64,000 nucleotides of DNA from CAZEVY01 sp964515555 (GTDB lineage: Bacteria > Acidobacteriota > Terriglobia > Bryobacterales > Bryobacteraceae). Of this stretch, positions 8,168-15,023 are shown in pieces. The position numbers and the translations under genes are program-made. Where the stretch lies: contig CAZEVY010000001.1 of assembly GCA_964515555.1 (NCBI GenBank), positions 124,001 through 188,000 on the forward strand, read 5' to 3'. The notes below the pieces were generated by a model. The model saw only the letters and a program-made list of their open reading frames with translations. It did not search any database and was not told where the DNA came from. Each line of letters starts with the position of its first letter. Positions within the stretch are counted from its first letter, which is position 1.

Positions 8168-8713
8168 ATGGAGGAGGAGGCGGTCCGGTCGCTGGTTCGG
8201 GATGTGATCGAGGAGTTTCTGGAGGCGCAGAAGACGAGCGCGGCGCCGGCGCACGAGGCGGAGCTGGGAGATGAGCGGAAGCGCCGCGAGGAACTGGAAC
8301 GCCGGGTGAACGAGCTGGCGGAGGAGAGCAAGCGGAATCGGATTCGCGCCGAAGAGGCGGAGCGGAGCGCGGCCATCCGGAGCGAGCTGCAAAGCCTGGG
8401 CGTGACGAAAGTGGACCTGGCGTTTCGCGCGGTACGCGAGGACATCGTGCGGACCGAGGACGGCCGGATGGTGGCGCGGGTGGACGGCGGCGAGACGTCG
8501 GCGCGCGACTACCTGGCGCGGTTCGTCGCGGAGAATCCGGAGCTTTTGCCGGCGCGGATACCGGGCGGGTCCGGCAGGAGCGCGGGGGAACGGGCGCCGG
8601 AGGGATTGGGAACGGACCTGGACCGGATCCGGCCGGGGATGGATCCGGAGGAGATGGAGAGGGTCCGGCAGGAGATTTCAAAGATCGCCTCGCAGACATT
8701 GCGGGGGGTGTAA
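8168..8713 (+). CDS. Phage scaffold-like protein
   Basis: 181 residues, highly charged, with a long coiled coil at about 35-75 (ERKRREELERRVNELAEESKR) and a second helical region. Its place between portal and capsid, and its coiled-coil, Glu/Arg-rich composition, match head scaffolding proteins that template prohead assembly and are then removed. No protease domain is visible in it or nearby. GGAGGG precedes the ATG. Assigned by context and composition. Confidence 0.6.
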   Translation: MEEEAVRSLVRDVIEEFLEAQKTSAAPAHEAELGDERKRREELERRVNELAEESKRNRIRAEEAERSAAIRSELQSLGVTKVDLAFRAVREDIVRTEDGRMVARVDGGETSARDYLARFVAENPELLPARIPGGSGRSAGERAPEGLGTDLDRIRPGMDPEEMERVRQEISKIASQTLRGV

Positions 8714-8729
8714 GAGCCCGTGGAGGAGT

Positions 8730-8796
8730 CCGCTCCCTCACGGTCGCGGCTCAGTAACGGGGAGTTTCCGTTCAGAAACGGGGAGTTTCAGTTTAG
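8730..8796 (+). repeat. REP-like element and 21-bp direct repeat before the capsid gene
   Basis: 8730-8759 is another copy of the CCGCTCCCT/GGTCGCGGCTC element. Directly after it, 8755-8775 and 8776-8796 are two copies of a 21-bp unit containing ACGGGGAGTTTC with four differences. The capsid ribosome site GGGAGGAG follows at once. Confidence 0.65.
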
Positions 8797-8816
8797 GGAG
8801 GAGTAAGGAAGAGAAC

Positions 8817-9725
8817 ATGCCAGCTATCACATCAAGCAACGTCGCGCAAGCGATCGTGAAGCTCGTAGCCGCGGACGCGCTACCGGCGCTCATGGGGAAC
8901 CTCGTGATGGGGAACCTGGTGAACCGCGACTTCGAGCCGACATTGGCACAGGCGGGAGACACGGTCAACGTGCCGATCCCGCCGACCCTAACGGCGAACA
9001 ACATCGCGGAGGGCGGCACGGTGGTGACGCAGAATCCGAGTCTTGGCAATGCGCAGATCGTGCTGAACACGCATGCGGAGGCGACGTTCCAGATTCCGGA
9101 CGTGACCAAGGTGGTGGCGGTGCCCGATCTGTTGCGGCTGTACATGCAACCGGCGGTGGTGGCGCTCGCCGAGCGGATCGAGACGGACCTGCTGACGACC
9201 TACGCGGACTTCACCAACACGCCGATCGGCGCGGCGGGCACTCCGATCACCGAAGCGGTGGTGGACCAGGCCGAGACGCTGTTGTTCGCGGCGAAGGTTC
9301 CGGCGAGCGCGCCGAAGTACCTGGTGGTGGACGGCGATGCGTACTCGCAACTGCGGCAGATTCCGCGGTTCAGCGAGTTCCAGACGTCGGGCGAGGCGGG
9401 ACTGCGGGCCCTGGTGGAGGGGACGGTCGGGAAGTTGAAGGACTTCTTCGTGTTCCGGTCCCAGTTCGTGGAGCGGTCGGGCAGCGGGCCGGTGACGACC
9501 AACAACATCGCCTTCAGCAAGGACGGGATCGGCCTGGTGGTGCGGCGACTGCCGCAGCCGCTGCCGGGCACCGGAGCGATCGCCGAGTACGCGGAGCTGG
9601 GCAACTTCGGCTTACGGGTGGTGATGAGCTACCAGCCGAACACGCTGGCGCAGCAGTTCACGGTGGACGTGCTGTACGGCTTCGCCGTGCTGCGGGGCAA
9701 CTTCGGGGTGCAGGTGCGGACGTAG
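8817..9725 (+). CDS. Major capsid protein (P22 coat-like)
   Basis: 302 residues. The N-terminal helix, the DTVNVPIPP beta element followed by a long region (LNTHAEATFQIPDVTKVVAVPDLL), the pair VVDQAETLLFAAKVPASAPKYLVVDGDAY, and the C-terminal VMSYQPNTLAQQFTVDVLYGFAVLR are like P22/Gp5-type coat proteins of the HK97 fold. It would build the head shell. Strong GGAGG upstream. The length is shorter than the 430-residue P22 coat, near the minimal HK97-fold size, consistent with a small head. No capsid protease gene is evident. Confidence 0.75.
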   Translation: MPAITSSNVAQAIVKLVAADALPALMGNLVMGNLVNRDFEPTLAQAGDTVNVPIPPTLTANNIAEGGTVVTQNPSLGNAQIVLNTHAEATFQIPDVTKVVAVPDLLRLYMQPAVVALAERIETDLLTTYADFTNTPIGAAGTPITEAVVDQAETLLFAAKVPASAPKYLVVDGDAYSQLRQIPRFSEFQTSGEAGLRALVEGTVGKLKDFFVFRSQFVERSGSGPVTTNNIAFSKDGIGLVVRRLPQPLPGTGAIAEYAELGNFGLRVVMSYQPNTLAQQFTVDVLYGFAVLRGNFGVQVRT

Positions 9726-9766
9726 GGGAACGAAGGGGCGCGGGGGCAGTGCAGGGCCCAGGGTAA

Positions 9767-9904
9767 CGCTCCCTTTCGGTCGCGGCTCGGTAACGACTCG
9801 TCGTGCCGAGCCGCGCTGAGAACTTCGGGGCAGGATGGCGGGGCCTGGGATTCCGCTCCCTTTGGTCGCGGCTCGGTAACGAATTCATCGTGGCGAGCTG
9901 CGCG
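9767..9904 (+). repeat. Two REP-like palindromic elements between capsid and connector genes
   Basis: Copy 1 begins at 9767; CGCGGCTCGG at 9781-9790 pairs perfectly with CCGAGCCGCG at 9806-9815 (15-nt loop). Copy 2 begins at 9853 and ends with an imperfect partner GGCGAGCTGCGCG at about 9892-9904. They account for most of the 210-bp gap 9726-9935. A structured RNA here could lower readthrough from the capsid gene, but that is inference. Confidence 0.65.
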
Positions 9905-9935
9905 TGAACTCGGGCCGCGTCACACGGGAGATCCA

Positions 9936-10682
9936 ATGGCGTTATTCACGGATGGAAATATCTCAAATCTGGCGGACCTGGAAGGGTATGACAGCGCCGT
10001 GCTGGACGTGGCGAAGACGGAGGCGATCAACCTATCCACCAAGCTTCGGCTGGCCGAGACGGAGCTCGGGTTGCAGATCGAGGCGTTCCTGCTGAGGAAG
10101 TCGACGCTGCGGTCGCGGCAGCGGCTCGACCAGGTGGTGGCGACCGAGGCGCTCCACCGCTGGCACACGCTGCACACGCTGGCGCTGGCGTACGGGGACG
10201 CGTTCAACAGCCAGTTCAACGATCGCTACGAGGGCAAGTGGAAAGAGTACGTGCGACTGAGCAAGGACGCCGGGGAGTTGTTCTTTCGCGGCGGCGTCGG
10301 GATGGTGAGCCGGCCGATTCCGCGGGCGAAGCCGCCGGTGATTTCGCTGGTGGCTCCCGGCAGCACGGCTCCGACGACGTACATCGTGCAGGTGGCGTGG
10401 CGGTCGGCGGGGGGCGCCACGGGCGCGGCGAGCGAGGAAGTCGCGGTGGTGGCGCAGAACGGAGAGCAACTGGAGATTCTGGCGATCGATCCACCGGCGG
10501 GAGCGGCGTTCTACGACGTGTTCGCGGGCTTCGTGGCGGGGGAGACGGCGCGACAGAATCCGTCGCCGACGCCGGCGGGGACGGCGTTCACGCTGCTGGG
10601 AGTGGTCGACGGGCCGCGGCCGGGCGCGGGGCAGGCGCCGGATTTCTTTCTGTATCTGAATCGGGTGTTGCAGAGGGGATGA
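9936..10682 (+). CDS. Head-tail connector-like protein with beta-sandwich C-terminus
   Basis: 248 residues. The first half is alpha-helical (DVAKTEAINLSTKLRLAETELGLQIEAFLLRK; the string continues into helices about 40-110), as in gp6-like adaptor proteins that sit under the portal. The second half (about 135-245) is a beta-rich, Thr/Ala/Gly-rich domain (YIVQVAWRSAGGATGAASEE) resembling fibronectin/Ig-like decorations common on phage virions. GGGAG precedes the ATG. Assigned by position after the capsid and by fold-like features only. Confidence 0.5.
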   Translation: MALFTDGNISNLADLEGYDSAVLDVAKTEAINLSTKLRLAETELGLQIEAFLLRKSTLRSRQRLDQVVATEALHRWHTLHTLALAYGDAFNSQFNDRYEGKWKEYVRLSKDAGELFFRGGVGMVSRPIPRAKPPVISLVAPGSTAPTTYIVQVAWRSAGGATGAASEEVAVVAQNGEQLEILAIDPPAGAAFYDVFAGFVAGETARQNPSPTPAGTAFTLLGVVDGPRPGAGQAPDFFLYLNRVLQRG

Positions 10683-10693
10683 GCGGGGAACGC

Positions 10694-10811
10694 ATTATTG
10701 GCCGCAGGAAATCGGCAGCGATAGGGGCATGGTGCACGTCGTGGCAGTGGCGGCGAAGACGCGCCGGCCAAGATTATTGGCCGCAGATGAACGCAGATGA
10801 ACGCAGATAAG
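10694..10811. repeat. Direct repeats ATTATTGGCCGCAG and GATGAACGCA
   Basis: ATTATTGGCCGCAG occurs at 10694-10707 and 10773-10786; the second copy runs into two tandem GATGAACGCA units (10786-10805) and a partial third. This style of low-complexity intergenic repeat belongs to host spacer DNA rather than phage genes. It fills the 150-bp gap between connector and neck genes. Confidence 0.6.
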
Positions 10812-10833
10812 GAAGACGGGCGGGAGTAAGGAC

Positions 10834-11331
10834 ATGGCGCAAGTAGCGGCGGTGGCGACCAAGACAGTGCTGGACAAGCTGCGCGCGCCGGCGGCGCTCT
10901 CGTTGAGCATCGGCAACATCGCGACGCGGGAGTCGATCGAGCTGCCGGCGATCGCGGAAACGCAACTGATCGGCCAGCGGGTGGCGTCGGAACTGGCGGA
11001 GCGCAGTCCGGGGGTGAAATACCCGGCCGCCTACGTCTATTGCGAGAAGCTGACGAATACGCTCACGGAGAAATTCCGGAGATTTTCCGGAAAAGCGCTC
11101 ATGGCGGTGGAGGTTCGGGTGAGCCAGGACCGCATGGACGAACTGGAGCGGCGGGTGCAACTGTACGTCGAGGCGGTGACGGGGGTGCTGGAGCAGACGC
11201 GCGGGGACCTCGGGTCGGGGCTGTTCTACGGGGGCGAGTACGCGGTGGAATTCGGCCCGGTGCGTCACGGCGGGAGGAACTATCTCCAGACGGCGCGGGT
11301 GCTGTTCGAGCTGGACGTGAGTGTGGGGTAG
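10834..11331 (+). CDS. Probable neck / tail-terminator protein
   Basis: 165 residues of mixed alpha/beta character (YPAAYVYCEKLTNTLTEKFRR; VEVRVSQDRMDELERRVQLYVEAV; FEFGP-like strands near the C-terminus). The length and its place between connector and tail tube fit the tail-completion or tail-terminator proteins that cap the tube below the head. No motif that would decide the family is visible. GGGAG lies 9 nt before the ATG. Confidence 0.4.
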   Translation: MAQVAAVATKTVLDKLRAPAALSLSIGNIATRESIELPAIAETQLIGQRVASELAERSPGVKYPAAYVYCEKLTNTLTEKFRRFSGKALMAVEVRVSQDRMDELERRVQLYVEAVTGVLEQTRGDLGSGLFYGGEYAVEFGPVRHGGRNYLQTARVLFELDVSVG

Positions 11332-11355
11332 AGGGCAGGGAGCGATTGGACCAAT

Positions 11356-12528
11356 ATGGCGTGCTTTATTTCGTCGAATGACAACCGGTTTTACGTCGCG
11401 CTGGAAGGCGGGTACGCGCAGGTGGCGGCGGTCACCGAGCAGAACCGGTTTCCGGCGCTGCGCCTCGAGGCGCAGCAGCGCGTGGTGCCGCCGGGGCGCC
11501 ACGACAAGACGGGGAGCAGGACGTTCCCGGGGCTGCCGGCGGGTCTGCGCACGCGGACGAATTACGCGGTGTCGACGCTGCTGGCGGGGTGGACGGATCA
11601 GTCGGCCGCGCCGGGCTACGGTCCGCTGTTTCAGGCGGCGCTGGGCGCGGCGCCGCTGGCGTTCGCCGGCGGGATCGTGGCCGGGATGCCGACGCCGACG
11701 CAAATGGAATTCGGTATTCCGCACGGACTGGCGGCGGGGCAGGGGATCGCGATCGGCGGAGAGATCCGATTCGTCGCGGCGGTGATCGATCCGACGTCGG
11801 TGCTGTTGAACGCGCCGTTCACGACGACGCCGGGGCCGGGAGCGTTCGTGCTCCAGACGATCACCTACGGGCCGGCGACGGAGCTGCCGAGCGCGAGCAT
11901 CCACGACTACTGGAGTCCGGCGACGAGCGTGCAACGGATCGTGGCGGGGTCGGCGGTGGACCGGATGCGGATGAGCATCAACGGGGACTTTCACTCGTTC
12001 ACGTTCAGCGGTCCGTCGGCGGATCTGCTGGACAGCGCGAGCTTCGCGCCGGGCCAAGGCGGCCTGGCGACGTTTCCCCTGGAGCCGCCGGCGCTGCAGT
12101 TCAACTACTCGCTGGCGCCGGGGAACCTGGGGCAGGCGTGGTTCGGCGTGGGGCCGACGCAGTTCTTCACGGTGACGGCGGCGGAGGTGATCCTCAACAA
12201 CAACGTCGACCTGCGGAACCGGGAGTTCGGCTCGGCGGTGACGTCGTGCATCGCGGCGGGGATTCGCGAGGTGCTGGTGGATTTCAGCCTGGTGTCGCGA
12301 GACGAGGCGGACACGCACGCGCTGTACCAGGCGGCGCGGCAGCGGTCGCCGATCCAGGTGATGCTCCAGATGGGGCAGCAGGCGACGCAGTTGTGCGGGA
12401 TCTACATGAAGAGCGTGGTGCCGGAGGTTCCGGAGTTCGACGACGAGGAGACGCGGCTAATCTGGCGCTTCCGGGGAGCGCGGGCGCAAGGGGCGATCGA
12501 CGACGAGATTTTCGTGGCATTCGGATGA
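11356..12528 (+). CDS. Major tail tube protein
   Basis: 390 residues. An N-terminal beta region (ALEGGYAQVAAVTEQNRFPALRL is representative in style of residues 15-37), a central insertion (about 85-170) with Ig-like composition, and a C-terminal region with VLVDFSLVSRDEADTHALYQAARQR and FDDEETRLIWRF. Tail tube subunits have exactly this beta-barrel arrangement and this position before the chaperone pair. A tube protein implies a tailed, non-podoviral particle. Ends overlapping the chaperone start as ATGA. Confidence 0.6.
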   Translation: MACFISSNDNRFYVALEGGYAQVAAVTEQNRFPALRLEAQQRVVPPGRHDKTGSRTFPGLPAGLRTRTNYAVSTLLAGWTDQSAAPGYGPLFQAALGAAPLAFAGGIVAGMPTPTQMEFGIPHGLAAGQGIAIGGEIRFVAAVIDPTSVLLNAPFTTTPGPGAFVLQTITYGPATELPSASIHDYWSPATSVQRIVAGSAVDRMRMSINGDFHSFTFSGPSADLLDSASFAPGQGGLATFPLEPPALQFNYSLAPGNLGQAWFGVGPTQFFTVTAAEVILNNNVDLRNREFGSAVTSCIAAGIREVLVDFSLVSRDEADTHALYQAARQRSPIQVMLQMGQQATQLCGIYMKSVVPEVPEFDDEETRLIWRFRGARAQGAIDDEIFVAFG

Positions 12529-12890
12529 GTTATCAGAGCACGGTCACGCGGGAGTCGCGGGCGTTCGCCGGGGTGCGGTACACCGTGGCGCGGATGTCGC
12601 TGGGGCGGAGGATCGAGCTGACGAAGCGGATTCGGGAGCTGGCAGGCCGCGCCGAGTACCTGGCGGCGGGCGAGGATCTGCGCGGGAAGGCGGAGGCGGC
12701 GGCGCTGGGGGCGGAGATCGACGGGCTGTACCTCGAGTGGGGGCTGGCGGGGATCGAGGGACTGGAGATCGACGGGCAGGCGGCGACGGCGGAGCTGCTG
12801 GCGCGGGCGGGTCCGGAGGAGCTGTGCCGGGAAATCATCGCCTCGATTCGCGCCGAATGCGGATTGAGCGAGGAAGAAAGAAAAAACTAA
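12525..12890 (+). CDS. Tail assembly chaperone, short form (gpG-like)
   Basis: 121 residues, helical and charged (RRIELTKRIRELAGRAEYLAAG). Starts by ATGA overlap with the tail tube gene. It ends GAG GAA GAA AGA AAA AAC TAA: the last sense codons form the heptamer A AAA AAC immediately before the stop. In lambda-type phages this position, between tail tube and tape measure, encodes the chaperone G, with a -1 frameshift producing the longer GT protein that binds the tape measure. The family itself is not recognised by motif, so the role comes from synteny plus the slippery site. Confidence 0.7.
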   Translation: MSYQSTVTRESRAFAGVRYTVARMSLGRRIELTKRIRELAGRAEYLAAGEDLRGKAEAAALGAEIDGLYLEWGLAGIEGLEIDGQAATAELLARAGPEELCREIIASIRAECGLSEEERKN

Positions 12891-13210
12891 TCGCCGCATT
12901 CCACTTTCAATTTGCGAATCAGGCCGGGTGGAGATGCGGACCGTGCCGGAGGGACGGCCTGGAGCGGGCGCGAAGATGCGGGTTTCCGGGCGAGGCGCCG
13001 GAAGGGCAGGCGGTGGTTTGGGCGCGGGGCCGGGTAAGGGTGACGGAGTGTCCAACGTCGTATGTGACGGCGCAGAGCCTGGCGTGGCTGGAGATGTACG
13101 AGGCCTGGAAGCTCGGGGGCGGGTCCGCGGTTCTCGATCTGCCGGCGCGGGACGCCGAGGCGATCTGGTCGATTCACGGGGAGTGGCGAAAGGAAAGCGA
13201 TGAGCATTGA
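12525..13210 (+). CDS. Tail assembly chaperone, long form by -1 frameshift (gpGT-like)
   Basis: If ribosomes slip -1 at 12881-12887, the 121-residue chaperone gains 107 residues read from 12887 to 13210, total about 228. The added part starts LIAAFHFQFANQAGW and contains four Cys (CGPC, then C, then CPTSY), which could bind zinc. It has no independent ribosome site; the only in-frame ATG (12857) is inside the first gene. The extension ends 11 bp inside the next gene. Lambda G/GT is the precedent. Frameshifting is predicted, not shown. Confidence 0.65.
12881..12887 (+). promoter_or_regulatory. Programmed -1 ribosomal frameshift site A AAA AAC
   Basis: Zero-frame codons are AAA (12882-12884), AAC (12885-12887), then TAA stop (12888-12890). 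This is a canonical X XXY YYZ heptamer in the correct phase. A purine-rich AGGAAG at 12871-12876 lies just upstream and could act as a Shine-Dalgarno-like stimulator as in dnaX. No strong downstream hairpin is obvious to the eye. The -1 frame is open for 107 codons, ending at 13210. Confidence 0.75.
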
Positions 13211-13859
13211 GGAGATTCGCAAGCGGCTGTCGTCGATGCTGGGGTCGCTTTCACGGGAAGACGAGATCGAGTTGCGGCTGCGAATTCTCCCGCCCTCGGT
13301 GAGGGTGGGCGGCGAGGCGGCGGCGGAAGGGGAGCCGGCGCGGACGGGTGCGAGCGAGGGGCGGAGCTTCGAGCAGTCGCTCGGCGAGGTGGTGGACGAA
13401 GTGCGACGGCTGCGGGCGAGCGGCGAGGGGCAGGCGGACGCGATGCGGGAGATCGCGGGGCTGCTGGAGAGGAGCGGCGGATCGTCGCGGGTGGTGGAGA
13501 CGATGTCATCGCGCGGGGGCGTGGGGAGCCGATGGGCGCTATCGCCGGTGGTGAGCGGGATCGCGCGGCTGTTCGGAGGCGGGAGCGAGGCGTCGCCGCC
13601 GGCGCCGGTGGTGCATGCGCTGCCGCCGCCGATCGAGGTGGAGGCGGGGGTATCGCGGCAGTCGCCGGGGGTGCTGCACGAGATCGCGCGGGATCAAGGG
13701 GGGCGGCCGCGGATCGTGGCGAGCGCGAGTCCGATCACGGTGAACGTGCAGGCGATGGACAGCCGGTCGTTTCTGGACCACAGCGACGAGATCGCGCGGG
13801 CGGTGCGTGAGGCGATGTTGGGCGCGCACGGGATCAACGACGTCGTGAGCGAGCTGTAA
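13200..13859 (+). CDS. Short tape-measure-like tail protein
   Basis: 219 residues. Located where the tape measure always sits, right after the chaperone frameshift pair. N-terminal helix MSIEEIRKRLSSML, helical middle (VDEVRRLRASGEGQADAMREIAGLLER, residues about 65-92), a Pro/Ala-rich section, and a C-terminal VNVQAMDSRSFLDHSDEIARAVREAML-type region (about 180-210) like the ends of siphophage tape measures. Typical tape measures have 600-2000 residues, so this one would specify a very short tail. It might instead be a truncated or replaced tape measure. Confidence 0.5.
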   Translation: MSIEEIRKRLSSMLGSLSREDEIELRLRILPPSVRVGGEAAAEGEPARTGASEGRSFEQSLGEVVDEVRRLRASGEGQADAMREIAGLLERSGGSSRVVETMSSRGGVGSRWALSPVVSGIARLFGGGSEASPPAPVVHALPPPIEVEAGVSRQSPGVLHEIARDQGGRPRIVASASPITVNVQAMDSRSFLDHSDEIARAVREAMLGAHGINDVVSEL

Positions 13860-13867
13860 GAGGACGG

Positions 13868-14227
13868 ATGGCGCAATTTCCGCAATTGAAGACGGGCGCC
13901 GTGATGCAGTTTCCGGCGGAGCGGCGCGAGTGGTTCGCGACGGAGGTCGTGCGATTCGTCGACGGAGGCGAGCAGCGGCATCGCGAGATGGGGTCGCGGC
14001 TGCGGCGGTGGACGGTGCGGCTGGATCTGCTCGACGAGGGGGAGCTGGCGACGCTGGAGGCGTTCTTCGAGAGCGTGGAGGGTTCGGCGGGGGTGTTCAC
14101 GTTCGTCGACCCGCGGGACGGAGCGAGCTACGCGAATTGCAGTCTGGAGGACGAGAACCTGGCGCTGGGGCTGCGGGGTCCGCACCAGGGGAGTGCGACG
14201 CTTATCGTGCGGGAGGACAGGAGCTGA
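13868..14227 (+). CDS. Minor tail protein (DUF2460-like / distal tail)
   Basis: 119 residues. The pattern LKTGAVMQFPAERREW ... RRWTVRLDLLDEGELATLEAFFES...FTFVDPRDG is the compact beta domain seen in DUF2460-type phage proteins and in lambda gpM-like distal tail proteins. It lies 8 bp after the tape measure and 1 bp before a longer paralogue that shares the same pattern (FPQVATGALAHYP, LSTAERQAIEGLFAASEG, FGFLDPLGN). Likely forms the ring joining tube and tip. Confidence 0.6.
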   Translation: MAQFPQLKTGAVMQFPAERREWFATEVVRFVDGGEQRHREMGSRLRRWTVRLDLLDEGELATLEAFFESVEGSAGVFTFVDPRDGASYANCSLEDENLALGLRGPHQGSATLIVREDRS

Positions 14228-14228
14228 C

Positions 14229-15020
14229 ATGGCGTTCTTTCCGCAGGTGGCGACGGGGGCGCTGGCGCACTATCCGGCGGTGAAGGTGCGACGCACGCGA
14301 TCGGCGCAGAATGTTTCGGTGGAGGGGCGCCGGGTGGCGGTGGCGGACGCCGGGGCGGCGTCGGCGACCTGGGAGCTGCGCTACACGGGGCTGTCGACGG
14401 CGGAGCGGCAGGCGATCGAAGGGCTGTTCGCGGCGAGCGAAGGGCGGCTGGGGACGTTCGGATTTCTGGATCCGCTGGGGAATCTGCTGGCTTACAGCGA
14501 GGATTTCGGCGCGGCGGCGTGGTCGCGCGATCCGCTGTTGCAGGCGACGGGCGGGTTCGGCGATCCGCAGGGGGGAACGTCGGCGTTCCGGCTGGTGAAC
14601 AGCGGGCAGGCGGCGCAGGAGGTTCGGCAGGCGGCGGGCGGTCCGGCGACGTTCGTTTATTGCTTCAGCGTGTGGGTGCGCGCGGCGTCGCCGGGGATGG
14701 TGACGCTCAGAATGTCGAGCGCGTCGGCGTCGCAGCAGAAGGCGGTCGCGGTGGGTACGGCGTGGCGGCGGAGGTTTCTCTCGGGGCGCCTGGGGGTCGA
14801 CGAGACGCCGGTGACGTTCGGGGTGGAACTGGCGGCGGGGATGTCGGCGGACGTGTTCGGGGCGCAGGTGGACGCGCAGCCGGCGGCGTCGGCCTATCGG
14901 AAGACGCTGGCGCGGAGCGGGGTATACGCGGCGGCGCGGTTCGAGCAGGACGAGCTGGCGATTGTCGCCGAGGGGCCGGGGGAGCATGCGGCGGTGGTGG
15001 TGGTGAGGAGCAGGCTGTAG
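14229..15020 (+). CDS. Minor tail protein, DUF2460-like with inserted beta-sandwich
   Basis: 263 residues. The first 85 are a paralogue of the preceding protein. From LAYSEDFGAAAW (about residue 90) to 240 there is an inserted or appended beta-sandwich (FVYCFSVWVRA, VTLRMSSASASQQ) resembling carbohydrate-binding decorations on phage tails. Tandem duplication followed by domain gain is the simplest reading. ATG 14229 chosen because it follows the previous stop directly. Likely a tail-tip or host-surface adhesion part. Confidence 0.55.
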   Translation: MAFFPQVATGALAHYPAVKVRRTRSAQNVSVEGRRVAVADAGAASATWELRYTGLSTAERQAIEGLFAASEGRLGTFGFLDPLGNLLAYSEDFGAAAWSRDPLLQATGGFGDPQGGTSAFRLVNSGQAAQEVRQAAGGPATFVYCFSVWVRAASPGMVTLRMSSASASQQKAVAVGTAWRRRFLSGRLGVDETPVTFGVELAAGMSADVFGAQVDAQPAASAYRKTLARSGVYAAARFEQDELAIVAEGPGEHAAVVVVRSRL

Positions 15021-15023
15021 CGG

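Noticed and set aside
12857..13210. Separate gene starting at ATG 12857
   Set aside because: No ribosome site, lies inside the preceding gene, and the -1 slippery heptamer explains its expression better.
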